Below are positions 53,621-63,780 of a DNA stretch of 64,000 nt, one piece after another. The stretch lies in NCBI GenBank assembly GCA_951640165.1, contig OX621255.1, positions 29,300,001-29,364,000 on the forward strand, read 5' to 3'. The notes beneath the pieces are model-generated. The model worked only from the letters and a program-made list of their open reading frames with translations, was not told the DNA's origin and ran no database searches. Made by a program: the position numbers and the translations under genes. Within the stretch, counting starts at the first letter, position 1. Each line of letters starts with the position of its first letter. Source of the DNA: Pseudoips prasinana (taxonomy: Eukaryota; Arthropoda; Insecta; Lepidoptera; Nolidae).

Positions 53621-54278
53621 TAGGGTTGCCAACTATACTGTTTTGAACAGTATTATACTGTTTTTCACTAAATCATACTTTTCACTGTTGAACGAAAAAT
53701 ACTGTTTACATTTATTTACTCAGAGGCCGTTCACTGCTCAGTGCAGCGCAGCCACAAAAATTGTAAATTAGTAAGTTGTGCGAGAAGCTCAAAAAAATAT
53801 GTATTTATAACAATAAATAAAAAAAATACTGTTCATTTTTCGAAAATACTGTTTCATATTCTTCATAGACCTATATACAACATGTAACGTAATTAACGCA
53901 CACCCTCAAACACCCTAATTAGAATATTATGTTGTAATAAGAATACAGACACTGAATTTTTTATTTAACATGTTATGTGCATTGTTATTCACCAAATTAG
54001 TTTCTTGGAATAGTGTTAGTTTTTCTTTGTTTTGTATTGAATGATGGAATTTGTATGAATACAAATAAAACTGCGATTTTAAAGTCTTATTACTTTACAC
54101 TATTATGACTGTACAGTGTTAATATGACAATAATTTCCGTAGTATTAATTCATTTGGAATAAAATATTAAAAATGATATAAATCGATTCAGTAAACGATT
54201 CTGAACAAACTATTTTCAGGATGTGCGTTAATTAAGTTACATGTTGTATATTCCTAGTAAAAAAAGTTGGCAACCCTA
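53621..54278. mobile_element. hAT-like MITE, unit A, with nested MITE
   Basis: Ends TAGGGTTGCCAAC / GTTGGCAACCCTA. The 8-bp sequence AGGCGCGG lies left of it (53613-53620) and the same 8 bp lie right of the paralog in unit B (59514-59521), so the original target duplication is split between the two duplicate units. Contains ACTGTT-rich repeats and the CAACATG MITE. Confidence 0.7.
53878..54246. mobile_element. CAACATG MITE, copy 2 (TA target duplication)
   Basis: 369 bp, same ends as 17267-17647, flanked by TA. Unit B (about 59473-59486) shows the corresponding site without it. Confidence 0.9.
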
Positions 54279-54327
54279 ACCCCAACACGGGGAAATGGAG
54301 TATCGAAATTTTAATTAAAGTTGAGGT

Positions 54328-54505
54328 AAAGTCAAAGTCAAAAATTATTAATTCCGTAAAAAAATTACATTTATGTGGAAACCGTGCAGTGCATGACGTG
54401 GCAGCTACTGAGAAACACTGCCAGAAAACTCAGTAGGAATCTTTTTTTAAAATAAAATAAACTTAAGATTAATTACAATCATGTGTGTTGACTCAGAATT
54501 ATATG
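54328..54505 (-). mobile_element. CR1/Jockey-type LINE 3' UTR, unit A
   Basis: GTCAAAGTCAAAAATTATTA tail, GCAGTGCATGACGTGGCAGC, AACTCAGTAGGAATC. Paralog at 59560-59760. Confidence 0.8.
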
Positions 54506-54598
54506 GTATCATGGACTCTTAACTCTCGTGACATATCTTTAAAGCAGTTGAAAAGTCTGGTTTTAATTGTTTGCAGGTCTCAACTTCTACAAATACTT

Positions 54599-54739
54599 GT
54601 ACAGACGCCAGCACATCCGGCTACCCCAATCTGTCAAATTTCTTTTATAGATGTTCAACTTTATCACAAAAGCATAAGGTTCACTTTCAATTGAGGAAAT
54701 TTGACAGATTGGGGTAGCTTGATGTGCTGGCGTCTGTAC
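54599..54739 (+). mobile_element. GTAC-targeted MITE, copy 9
   Basis: 141 bp, perfect GTAC at both edges. Present before the large duplication (paralog at 59851). Confidence 0.95.
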
Positions 54740-54944
54740 TACTAGTGTTATCCACAGAAACGAAACCGCATACTAGTGGCAGATATAAAGATAAGATGCA
54801 GATAAGATAAAAACTCTTGATTGCACACCAAAATAATATGATACCTAAGAAAATAATTACAATAAAAACATGTCCAATAGTCAGTATTATCGCAGTTTGC
54901 GATATCTTCTCGTTACTAAACGGTAATTTCTGTGATTTTTTACT

Positions 54945-55130
54945 GCACGTGTGGCGCAGCGGCTATGACAGTCGCGTCGCCGCTTCGTGTCCCGAGGTCG
55001 ATTCCCGCGCCATAAATAGTTGCTCTGAGTCCGGATGTAATTTGTGTCCGTCTATTATATGTTTGTCAAGTACCTACCCCGCAACACAGGGATTAAATTC
55101 CCAGCGCGGGCGTCATCTATTAAAAAAAGA
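54945..55130 (+). mobile_element. SINE-D (tRNA-like), only in unit A
   Basis: GCACGTGTGGCGCAGCGGCT head, B-box-like GAGGTCGATTCCCGCGCC, A-rich tail TTAAAAAAAGAAGAG. Absent from unit B at this place. Confidence 0.8.
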
Positions 55131-55144
55131 AGAGTTCTACCATT

Positions 55145-55385
55145 GCCTATGCACATAGCCGTAGGTCGTAGTGGTCAGCGACGTTAAGCACCTAGACATG
55201 CGTCACTCTATAGATAGGTGACCATGAAAGTGGTTACATTCCTGACCGTCTCCGTGCTTCGGAGTGCATGTTAAGCTGTCGGTCCCGGCTATTGTCGTTA
55301 CACATGAGTCAATGAACCATTTCAGAGGCCTACTTACTTGAACAAATCAGACACCAGGGTATACACTGCACATATGATAAGGAAG
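55145..55385 (+). mobile_element. 5S rRNA-like SINE, unit A
   Basis: GTGGTCAGCGACGTTAAGCA, CTATAGATAGGTGACCATG, then CCGTCTCCGTGCTTCGGAG and the tail ACACTGCACATATGATAAGG. 5S-like words as at 50535. Confidence 0.65.
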
Positions 55386-55404
55386 AAGACCCTATCTACC
55401 TAAC

Positions 55405-55500
55405 TAAATCATCATCATCATCATATCAGCCGAAGGACGTTCACTGCTGAACAAAGGCCTCCCCGAAAGATCTCCACAATTGCTTCATCCAGCAATCCAG
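55405..55500 (-). mobile_element. RTE-clade LINE tail, unit A
   Basis: ATCATCATCATCATATCAGC, CTGCTGAACAAAGGCCTCCC, AGATCTCCACAATTGC. Confidence 0.8.
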
Positions 55501-55516
55501 CAGAAACCAAACCAAA

Positions 55517-55781
55517 TCTATACATATAATATAATCGTAGGAAAGTCAAAACTGTACATCGAATATTTTAAAAAAAGGATACCTGGGGCGTGATCTACAA
55601 TCGAAATCGAAGCCAAAAATATACTTTTTGGAATTTTTGTCTGTTTGTCTGTATGTATGTCCGGGCTAAAGTCAAAAAGTACTGCATGGATTTACTTCAA
55701 ATTTTACATGAATATTACTAAGAGGTCGGGTCAACATATAGGCTACATATTATCACGCTATCACCTTCGGGGCACAGCTAG
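55517..55781 (+). mobile_element. Helitron lacking its 3' hairpin, unit A
   Basis: 5' TCTATACATATAATATAATC; 3' jumps from CACCTTCGGG to GCACAGCTAG. The paralog at 60725-61032 keeps the hairpin (ACGCGGGTAAAACCGCGGG), so the roughly 43-bp loss happened after duplication. Confidence 0.9.
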
Positions 55782-55929
55782 TATAAATTAAAAATTAAAA
55801 CAGTTTTATTCACACTAAAAAGCGGTTGGAAATAGTCGGTACATTAATAGTGTGGCCAGCAGACTCGATTGTGTTTATGTGAGTCGCTGCTGCAAGCTGT
55901 CCACCTCAGTGTTGGGAGAGTGGCAGTGA

Positions 55930-55950
55930 TTGTGTGTGTGTGTGTGTTGT
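55930..55950. repeat. (GT)n microsatellite
   Basis: Slightly shorter than its paralog at 61179-61201. Confidence 0.9.
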
Positions 55951-56252
55951 TATAGGAATACTAATATAGATGTAAGAATTATTGTTACTAACAAATATGA
56001 GTCATGTTACTTGAGTTAAATAAATTATTATATTATTATTATTATTACAAATAAACTATATATATTTAATTCTAGGTACAGATATTTTATTAGATCGTGA
56101 CTAATATTTGATCTTATAGAATCATAATTTAATTTAAGATAACAATTATGAAGTTAAGTTGATAAGATAAGAATTTTTTAATAATATAAGATAAATACTC
56201 TTTATTGCACGCGATAAATCGATAACCGAGAAAAGAATTACAATACAAACAT

Positions 56253-56403
56253 GTACAGACGCCAGCACATCAAGCTACCCCCAACTGTCAGTTTTCCCCA
56301 ATTGAAAGTAAACCTTATGCTTTTGTGATAAAGTTGAAATCTATATAAGAAACTTGACAGATTGGGGTAGCTGGATGAATGTGCTGGCGCATGGCGTCTG
56401 TAC
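56253..56403 (-). mobile_element. GTAC-targeted MITE, copy 10
   Basis: 151 bp, perfect GTAC at both edges. A partial duplication of the end (GCTGGCGCATGGCGTCT) is shared with the paralog at 61507. Confidence 0.95.
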
Positions 56404-56798
56404 AATAGGCGGTATTATCGCAGTCAGCGAGCTCTTTCAGACCACCTTAGGATGGACTAGAGTGGATAACTATATTAAAAAGAGAGGGTAGTGAAACTCG
56501 TATTACAGAAAACATAGAATAGAAATGGGTGTGAAATAATAACTTATTCAAATAGCTATTCCTTGAAGTAATTGCCTCTACTTATAAAATACACAAATAA
56601 AACTACACACTAATCCATTTAAATATAAATAAGGGTGAATTGAATGGGTTCAAAAGTACAACTTTGTTCAATTTTAGACCAATTATTTTTTTCCGGCTCT
56701 TTTCACCCAATTTTTTTAACAATAATATGTACCTACATATTTTACTTGTATATGAACATACGTGTTATATGAACCTAATATAACAATATAAATTTGAC

Positions 56799-56996
56799 GG
56801 TCACCGTAGCCTAGTTGGTAGTGAAGAAGCTGGTGGTCCTGGGTTCGAATCCCGGTAAGTGCAAATATTTGTGTGATGAGCACGAATATTTGTTTCTGAG
56901 TCATGGATGTTTTCTATTTATTTAAGTATTTATCTATCTATATAAGTATGTATATCGTCGTATAGTTTGGGGCTAGGGTGATCTGTGAGACATTGT
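56799..56996 (+). mobile_element. SINE-A, unit A
   Basis: GGTCACCGTAGCCTAGTTGG head, with the anticodon-arm segment deleted (TAGTGAAGAAGC) in both units. This copy additionally lost the TGGTACCCATAG part. Confidence 0.85.
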
Positions 56997-57534
56997 AAAA
57001 AATAACAGTATACGATGGAATTACTCACAAAAAATGTCCGTAACTATAGAATTTAATTCCATAAAACATTAAGCAAATAATGGACGAGTCTCAAAATCCA
57101 GAGAGCAACATGAGGAATATTTTTATGTGGGAATTGCAGCTATTAATAGGTTGACAACATCGAAATCATAAACGACGAAAAACAGAAATTCTTACTTAAT
57201 ATAAATAAGCATTATTTATCAGACGTATAAGCAAGTTTCACAACTAATAAACTGTTAAAAGCAAAGAATGAAGTAATTGCCAATAGGATACTATAAATTA
57301 CGTTATTATTATTCAATACTTATTAATAGCTTATAATTACAAATTCCCGGGAAATAAAACAGTTTTGCTGAAGTAAGGTTGTAGAAATTTTAAATTGCTA
57401 TTCCACTTTTGCTTCTAAATGTTCTAATCGGTGTGGTTTTAGTTCATTAGTTCATAAGCAATGTTAACACTCTGATATGTGATCATGTATCTTTTTTAAC
57501 TAAATCTATAAATATCTGGGGTATATACATTGAA

Positions 57535-57785
57535 GGTCACCGTAGCCTAGTTGGTAGTGATCCTGCCTACGAAGCTGGTGGTCCTGGGTTCGAATCCCGG
57601 TAAGTGCAAATATTTGTGTGATGAGCACGAATATTTGTTTCTGAATGATGGATGTTTTCTATGCATATAAGTATTTATCTATCTATATAAGTATGTATAT
57701 CGTCGCCTGGTACCCATAGTGTAGCTTTGCTTAGTTTGGGGCTAGGATGATCTGTGTGACATTGTCCCCAGATATTATTATATCA
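57535..57785 (+). mobile_element. SINE-A, unit A, second copy
   Basis: Full-length head GGTCACCGTAGCCTAGTTGG and B box GGGTTCGAATCCC; ends CCCCAGATATTATTATA. Confidence 0.85.
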
Positions 57786-57819
57786 GACAGCGCCATCTAG
57801 CCTGGACTAACTAAAGCTT

Positions 57820-57945
57820 GTACAGCACATCCAGCTACCCCAATCTGTCAAATTTCTTTTATTGATGTTCAACTTCATCACATAAGCATAAGGTTCACTT
57901 TCTATTGGGGAAATTTAACAGATTGGGGTAGCTTGATGTCTGCAC
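57820..57945 (+). mobile_element. GTAC-targeted MITE, copy 11, ends eroded
   Basis: GTAC is followed directly by AGCACATCC (AGACGCC lost). The right end GATGTCTGCAC lacks the TGCTGGC part. Same erosion in paralog 63081. Confidence 0.85.
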
Positions 57946-58011
57946 ATCGTTGGCATCGAATCGGATTGAAAGAAATTGTATATGAGACCTAACTTCTTTC
58001 TTCTTTAGCGT

Positions 58012-58145
58012 ATGTGCAATAGTTACCCTAGTGTCAGAGTTGTTCAACTGGCTTTACGGCTGTGGCCTAATGGCTACAACCGGAGCCGACAGCTTAATGT
58101 GCCCTCCAAAGCACGGAGACGCTCAGAAATTACTCAAGCAATGTC
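58012..58145 (-). mobile_element. 5S-type SINE tail, unit A
   Basis: ATGTGCAATAGTTACCCTAG, GTGTCAGAGTTGTTCAACTG, CAAAGCACGGAGACGCTCAG. The 5S-like head is absent. Confidence 0.6.
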
Positions 58146-58203
58146 CTTGATGTATAATAGGTTGGATAATATTGATTTAAATAAAATCTACTAAACAATT
58201 ATT

Positions 58204-58520
58204 TATGTGGCAACACCAAACGGCAACCTTTGAACGGAGTTTTGGCGCCAATGCGGAAAAAGATGCATCAGGGCATTGTTTCATTTTCAAAAACTGGTGT
58301 AAATTCAAGTTGTTAGTGTAAATATGGTGGATTTTTAGACATAACATCATGGACAACGTACACAAGTGAAGGAAAGTGCCATAGTGCCGTGAATTGCGAT
58401 TTTCTGTGTTGAATCTTAAACTCCTTATAAGCCTCTAGTAAAGTCTCCACTGCTTTACTGGAGTACGACTAGGACTACGTATGACTTGACTGTGACGGAA
58501 TTTACTTGACATGACGAAAA
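58204..58520. repeat. Dispersed repeat W, copy 2
   Basis: See 48750-49120. Nearly identical to 63465-63780. Confidence 0.75.
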
Positions 58521-58767
58521 TAAATGAAATAATAATATATCTTACTGAAGGCTCATAAGGCCGAAGAAGCCAAAGCCGTAAAACTGAATTTAAAAAAAAA
58601 CCTTTGAAAGGTAGTCGAACCGTATTGATCGTCACTTTGCTCTGGAGTGCGGTATGAGTTGGACGTGTCAAAATAATGTGTTAGGGTTATTGTTCTCGAT
58701 CATAGACATAGTAATAGTTTTGTAATAAATATATAATTGACAGCGGTCTTGGGTTCTCGGTTATACC

Positions 58768-58801
58768 GGACCAATATCTGTCCTGGGTCAGATATTGGTC
58801 C
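58768..58801. repeat. Perfect hairpin, 13-bp arms, 8-nt loop
   Basis: Arm GGACCAATATCTG, loop TCCTGGGT, exact reverse complement. Confidence 0.85.
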
Positions 58802-58834
58802 TAAGTCGTGATGTAATTATCTATATAAGTATGT

Positions 58835-58935
58835 AAACCAGTTAACTGATATAATATACTACATATATTTACTACTTCTAGAGTGAGTCTAGAAGTAGTA
58901 AATATATGTAGTATATTATATCAGTTAACTGGTTT
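58835..58935. repeat. Perfect 48-bp-arm hairpin, 5-nt loop, inside SINE-B
   Basis: The left arm starts AAACCAGTTAACTGATATAA; loop GTGAG; all 48 positions pair. The right arm keeps SINE-B order (AGTAGTAAATATATGTAGTA, then ATCAGTTAACTGGTTTC), so the left arm is an inverted copy that displaced the SINE's ATTTACAAAAGAAAAG part. Confidence 0.95.
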
Positions 58936-58990
58936 CAGTTCTTAGTTTAGGATCAGATGGCCATGTGTTAATAACGTCCCAGGATATTAT

Positions 58991-59265
58991 ATAATAACCA
59001 ATATATACCTACGGAGTTTTCATACATAAGGTTAACCACATAATTATGTATTAGCTTATAAACATAAAGCAACAATATTAACAAAGGCCGATGTCCGCCT
59101 ATTAATTTATTGCAATGTCACGGACATATCATCAGCTTGAATAATCCTCATGTTTGCCCAATAAACTGTTTATTAATAGACAAATTTATTATGTTCTGTG
59201 GGTCACGTTCGTAGCTATTGCGGAAGCCGCCATTAGATCCTCCTCAGTATAATTGCGGTAGTAAT
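58991..59265. other. Spacer between duplicate units, unassigned
   Basis: Not seen elsewhere in the window. It would be the tail of unit A if the duplication is strictly tandem. Confidence 0.45.
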
Positions 59266-59267
59266 CG

Positions 59268-59513
59268 ACTAAATTATACTTTTCACTGTTGAACGAAAAA
59301 TACTGTTTACATTTATTTATTCAGAGGCCGTTCACTGCTCAGTGCAGCGCAGCGACAAAGATTGTAAATTACTAAGTTGTGCGAGAAGCTCAAAAAATAT
59401 GTATTTAAAACAATAAATGAATAAAATATTATTCATTTTTCGAAAATACTGTTTAATGTTCTTCATACACCTGAATATACTTTATTTCTGGTAAAAAAAC
59501 GTTGGCAACCATA
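59268..59513. mobile_element. hAT-like MITE, unit B, left end missing
   Basis: Ends GTTGGCAACCATA followed by AGGCGCGG (59514-59521). Lacks the left terminus and the nested MITE. Confidence 0.7.
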
Positions 59514-59559
59514 AGGCGCGGGGAAGTGGAATAGCGAAATTTTTATTAAAGTTGAGGTA

Positions 59560-59760
59560 AAGTCAAAGTCAAAAATTATTTATTCCGTACAAATTTTACA
59601 TTTATGTGGAATCGTCATTTTTTTTTTACCCTACCATGCTGTGCATGACGTGGCAGCTACTGAGAAAAACTGCCAGAAAACTCAGTAGGAATCCTTTTTT
59701 AAAATAAAATAAACTTATGATTGATTACAATCATGTGTGTTGACTCCGAACTGTATGGTA
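59560..59760 (-). mobile_element. CR1/Jockey-type LINE 3' UTR, unit B
   Basis: Paralog of 54328-54505, less eroded (keeps TTATGTGGAATCGTCAT). Confidence 0.8.
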
Positions 59761-59850
59761 TCATGGACTCTTAACTCTCGTGGCACATCTTTAAAGCAGT
59801 TGAAAAGTCTGGTCTTAATTCTTTGAAGGTCTCAACTTCTACAAATACTT

Positions 59851-59991
59851 GTACAGACGCTAGCACATCCAGCTACCCCAATCTGTCAAATTTCTTTTGT
59901 AGATTTTCAACGTTATCACAAAAGCATAAGGTTCTTTTTCAATTGGGGAAATTTGACAGATTAAGGTAGCTTGATGTACTGGCGTCTGCAC
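59851..59991 (+). mobile_element. GTAC-targeted MITE, copy 12 (paralog of copy 9)
   Basis: Left GTAC intact, right GCAC (one change). Confidence 0.9.
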
Positions 59992-60154
59992 TACCAGTGT
60001 TATCTACAGAAACGAAACGGCATACTAGTAGTGGTGGCTAAAGATAAGATGCAGATAAGATAAAAACTCCTTATTGCACACAAAAATAATATGATACCTA
60101 AGAAAATAATTACAATAAAGACATGTCCAATTATCGTAGTTTGCAATCGGGATC

Positions 60155-60352
60155 TTTTTTAAAAACGATAACGCCCGCACTAGGAAAATTAATCCCCGTG
60201 TCGCGGGGTACTTTACAAACATATTATTGACGGACACAAAGTATATCCAGGCTCAGGACAACTATTTATGGGTCCCACAAATAGTTGCACGGGATTCGAA
60301 CCCGGAACACTATGTGGCGAGGCGACCGCCTTAACCGCTGCGCCACACGTGC
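60155..60352 (-). mobile_element. SINE-D (tRNA-like), only in unit B
   Basis: Head on the right (minus strand) GCACGTGTGGCGCAGCGGTT; A-rich 3' end at 60155. GCAATCGGGATCT (60143) and GCAATCGTATCT (60351) are its target duplication. Unit A at about 54897 has the single empty site (GCGATATCT). Confidence 0.85.
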
Positions 60353-60394
60353 AATCGTATCTCTTCTCGCTACTAAACGGCACTTTCAGTCGTT

Positions 60395-60600
60395 TTACCT
60401 AGACATGCGGTCAGTCTATAGATAGGTGACCATGAAAGTGGTTACATTCCTGACCGTCTCCGTGCTTCGGAGTGCATGTTAAGCTGTCGGTCCCGGCTAT
60501 TGTCGTTACACATGAGTCAATGAACCATTTCAGAGGCCTACTTACTTGAACAAATCAGACACCAGGGTATACACTGCACATATGATAAGGAAGAAGACCC
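60395..60600 (+). mobile_element. 5S rRNA-like SINE, unit B
   Basis: Paralog of 55180-55385, lacking the 5S-like AGCGACGTTAAGCA start. Confidence 0.6.
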
Positions 60601-60614
60601 TATCTACCTAACTA

Positions 60615-60708
60615 AATCATCATCATCATCATATCAGCCGAAGGACGTTCACTGCTGAACAAAGGCCTCCCCGAAAGATCTCCACAATTGCTTCATCCAG
60701 CAATCCAG
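60615..60708 (-). mobile_element. RTE-clade LINE tail, unit B
   Basis: Paralog of 55405-55500, identical words. Confidence 0.8.
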
Positions 60709-60724
60709 CAGAAACCAAACCAAA

Positions 60725-61032
60725 TCTATACATATAATAAAATCGTAGGAAAGTCAAAACTGTACATCGAATATTTAAAAAAAAGGATACCTGGGGCGTG
60801 ATCTACAATCGAAATCGAAGCCAAAAATATACTTTTTGGAATTTTTGTCTGTTTGTCTGTATGTATGTCCGGGCTAAAGTCAAAAAGTACTGCATGGATT
60901 TACTTCAAATTTTGCATGAATATTACTAAGAGGTCGGGTCAACATATAGGCTACATATTATCACGCTATCACCTTCGGGGGAGGAGCTGTGATGATTTAT
61001 TTAACGCGGGTAAAACCGCGGGACACAGCTAG
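60725..61032 (+). mobile_element. Helitron with intact 3' hairpin, unit B
   Basis: TCTATACATATAATAAAATC to hairpin ACGCGGGTAAAACCGCGGG and ACACAGCTAG; flanks A/T. Confidence 0.9.
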
Positions 61033-61506
61033 TATAAATTAAAAATTAAAACAGTTTTATTCACACTTAAAAAGCGGTTGGAAATAGTCGGTACATTAAT
61101 AGTGTGGCCAGCAGACTCGATTGTGTTTATGTGAGTCGCTGCTGCAAGCTGTCCACCTCAGTGTTGGGAGAGTGGCAGTGATTGTGTGTGTGTGTGTGTG
61201 TTGTTATAGGAATACTAATATAGATGTAAGAATTATTGTTACTAACAAATATGAGTCATGTTACTTGAGTTAAATAAATTATTATATTATTATTATTATT
61301 ACAAATAAACTATATATATTTAATTCTAGGTACAGATATTTTATTAGATCGTGACTTATATTTGATCTTATAGAATCATAATTTAATTTAACATAACAAT
61401 TATGAAATTAAGTTGATAAGATAAGAATTTTTTAATAATATAAGATAAATACTCTTTATTGCACGCGATAAATCGATAACCGAGAAAAGAATTACAATAC
61501 AAACAT

Positions 61507-61658
61507 GTACAGACGCCAGCACATCAAGCTACCCCCAACTGTCAGTTTTCCCCAATTGAAAGTAAACCTTATGCTTTTGTGATAAAGTTGAAAATCTATA
61601 TAAGAAACTTGACAGATTGGGGTAGCTGGATGAATGTGCTGGCGCATGGCGTCTGTAC
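61507..61658 (-). mobile_element. GTAC-targeted MITE, copy 13 (paralog of copy 10)
   Basis: Perfect GTAC at both edges. Confidence 0.95.
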
Positions 61659-62053
61659 AATAGTCGGTATTATCGCAGTCAGCGAGCTCTTTCAGACCAC
61701 CTTAGGATGGACTAGAGTGGATAACTATATTAAAAAGAGAGGGTAGTGAAACTCGTATTACAGAAAACATAGAATAGAAATGGGTGTGAAATAATAACTT
61801 ATTCAAATAGCTATTCCTTGAAGTAATTGCCTCTACTTATAAAATACACAAATAAAACTACACACTAATCCATTTAAATATAAATAAGGGTGAATTGAAT
61901 GGGTTCAAAAGTACAACTTTGTTCCATTTTAGACCAATTTATTTTTTCCGGCTCTTTTCACCCAATTTTTTTAACAATAATATGTACCTACATATTTTAC
62001 TTGTATATGAACATACATGTTATATGAACCTAATATAACAATATAAATTTGAC

Positions 62054-62275
62054 GGTCACCGTAGCCTAGTTGGTAGTGAAGAAGCTGGTGGTCCTGGGTT
62101 CGAATCCCGGTAAGTGCAAATATTTGTGTGATGAGCACGAATATTTGTTTCTGAGTCATGGATGTTTTCTATTTATTTAAGTATTTATCTATCTATATAA
62201 GTATGTATATCGTCGCCTGGTACCCATAGCACAAGCTTAGCTTAGTTTGGGGCTAGGGTGATCTGTGAGACATTG
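62054..62275 (+). mobile_element. SINE-A, unit B
   Basis: Paralog of 56799, with the TGGTACCCATAG part retained. Confidence 0.85.
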
Positions 62276-62795
62276 TAAAACAAACAGTATACGATGGAAT
62301 TACTCACAAAAAATGTCCGTAACTATAGAATTTAATTCCATAAAACATAAAAATGTTGGACGAGTCTTAAAATCCAGAGAGCATCATGAGGAATATTCTT
62401 TTGTGGGAATTGCAGTTATTAATAGGTTGACAACATCGAAATCATAAACGACGAAAACAGAAATTCTTACCTAATATAAATAAGCATTATTTATCAGACG
62501 TATAAGCAAGTTTCACAACTAATAAACTGTTAAAAGCAAAGAATGAAGTAATTGCCAATAGGATACTATAAATTACGTAATTATTATTCAATACTTATTA
62601 ATAGCTTATAATTACAAATTCCCGGGAAATAAAACAGTTTTGCTGAAGTAAGGTTGTAGAAATTTTAAATTGCTATTCCACTTTTGCTTCTAAATGTTCT
62701 AATCGGTGTGGTTTTAGTTCATTAGTTCATAAGCAATGTTAACACTCTGATCTTTTTTAACTAAATCTATAAATATCTGGGGTATATACATTGAA

Positions 62796-63046
62796 GGTCA
62801 CCGTAGCCTAGTTGGTAGTGATCCTGCCTACGAAGCTGGTGGTCCTGGGTTCGAATCCCGGTAAGTGCAAATATTTGTGTGATGAGCACGAATATTTGTT
62901 TCTGAGTGATGGATGTTTTCTATGCATATAAGTATTTATCTATCTATATAAGTATGTATATCGTCGCCTGGTACCCATAGTGTAGCTTTGCTTAGTTTGG
63001 GGCTAGGATGATCTGTGTGACATTGTCCCCAGATATTATTATATCA
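62796..63046 (+). mobile_element. SINE-A, unit B, second copy
   Basis: Paralog of 57535-57785. Confidence 0.85.
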
Positions 63047-63080
63047 GACAGCGCCATCTAGCCTGGACTAACTAAAGCTT

Positions 63081-63206
63081 GTACAGCACATCCAGCTACC
63101 CCAATCTGTCAAATTTCTTTTATTGATGTTCAACTTCATCACATAAGCATAAGGTTCACTTTCTATTGGGGAATTTTGACAGATTGGGGTAGCTTGATGT
63201 CTGCAC
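63081..63206 (+). mobile_element. GTAC-targeted MITE, copy 14 (paralog of copy 11)
   Basis: Same eroded ends as copy 11. Confidence 0.85.
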
Positions 63207-63272
63207 ATCGTTGGCATCGAATCGGATTGTAAGAAATTGTATATGAGACCTAACTTCTTTCTTCTTAAGCGT

Positions 63273-63406
63273 ATGTGCAATAGTTACCCTAGTGTCAGAG
63301 TTGTTCAACTGGCTTTACGGCTGTGGCCTAATGGCTACAACCGGAGCCGACAGCTTAATGTGCCCTCCAAAGCACGGAGACGCTCAGAAATTACTCAAGC
63401 AATGTC
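63273..63406 (-). mobile_element. 5S-type SINE tail, unit B
   Basis: Paralog of 58012-58145. Confidence 0.6.
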
Positions 63407-63464
63407 CTTGATGTATAATAGGTTGGATAATATTGATTTAAATAAAATCTACTAAACAATTATT

Positions 63465-63780
63465 TATGTGGCAACACCAAACGGCAACCTTTGAACGGAG
63501 TTTTGGCGCCAATGCGGAAAAAGATGCATCAGGGCATTGTTTCATTTTCAAAAACTGGTGTAAATTCAAGTTGTTAGTGTAAATATGGTGGATTTTTAGA
63601 CATAACATCATGGACAACGTACACAAGTGAAGGAAAGTGCCATAGTGCCGTGAATTGCGATTTTCTGTGTTGAATCTTAAACTCCTTATAAGCCTCTAGT
63701 AAAGTCTCCACTGCTTTACTGGAGTACGACTAGGACTACGTATGACTTGACTGTGACGGAATTTACTTGACATGACGAAA
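63465..63780. repeat. Dispersed repeat W, copy 3
   Basis: Paralog of 58204-58520. The remaining 63781-64000 continues the duplication with no recognised feature. Confidence 0.75.

Larger units (their letters stand above)
53668..58740 (+). repeat. Large duplication, unit A
   Basis: Aligns in order with 59268-64000 (unit B). Differences: the CAACATG MITE and a SINE-D at 54945 are only here; a SINE-D at 60155 is only in B; the Helitron here lost its 3' hairpin; SINE-A at 56799 lost about 30 bp. The rest is nearly identical from about 55190 on and more diverged before that. Confidence 0.9.
58755..58990 (+). mobile_element. SINE-B rearranged by two hairpins
   Basis: SINE-B order can be followed (TGTAATTATCTATATAAGTA, then TTTAGGATCAGATGGCCATG and CGTCCCAGGATATTAT). 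Two perfect palindromes (58768-58801 and 58835-58935) replace the normal head and middle. Confidence 0.75.

Noticed and set aside
57535..57610. tRNA gene (A box, anticodon-arm and GGGTTCGAATCCC B box)
   Set aside because: The same head occurs eight times followed by the same SINE body and (ATT)n tail, and several copies have broken arms. It is the promoter head of SINE-A. The same reasoning applies to SINE-B, C and D heads.
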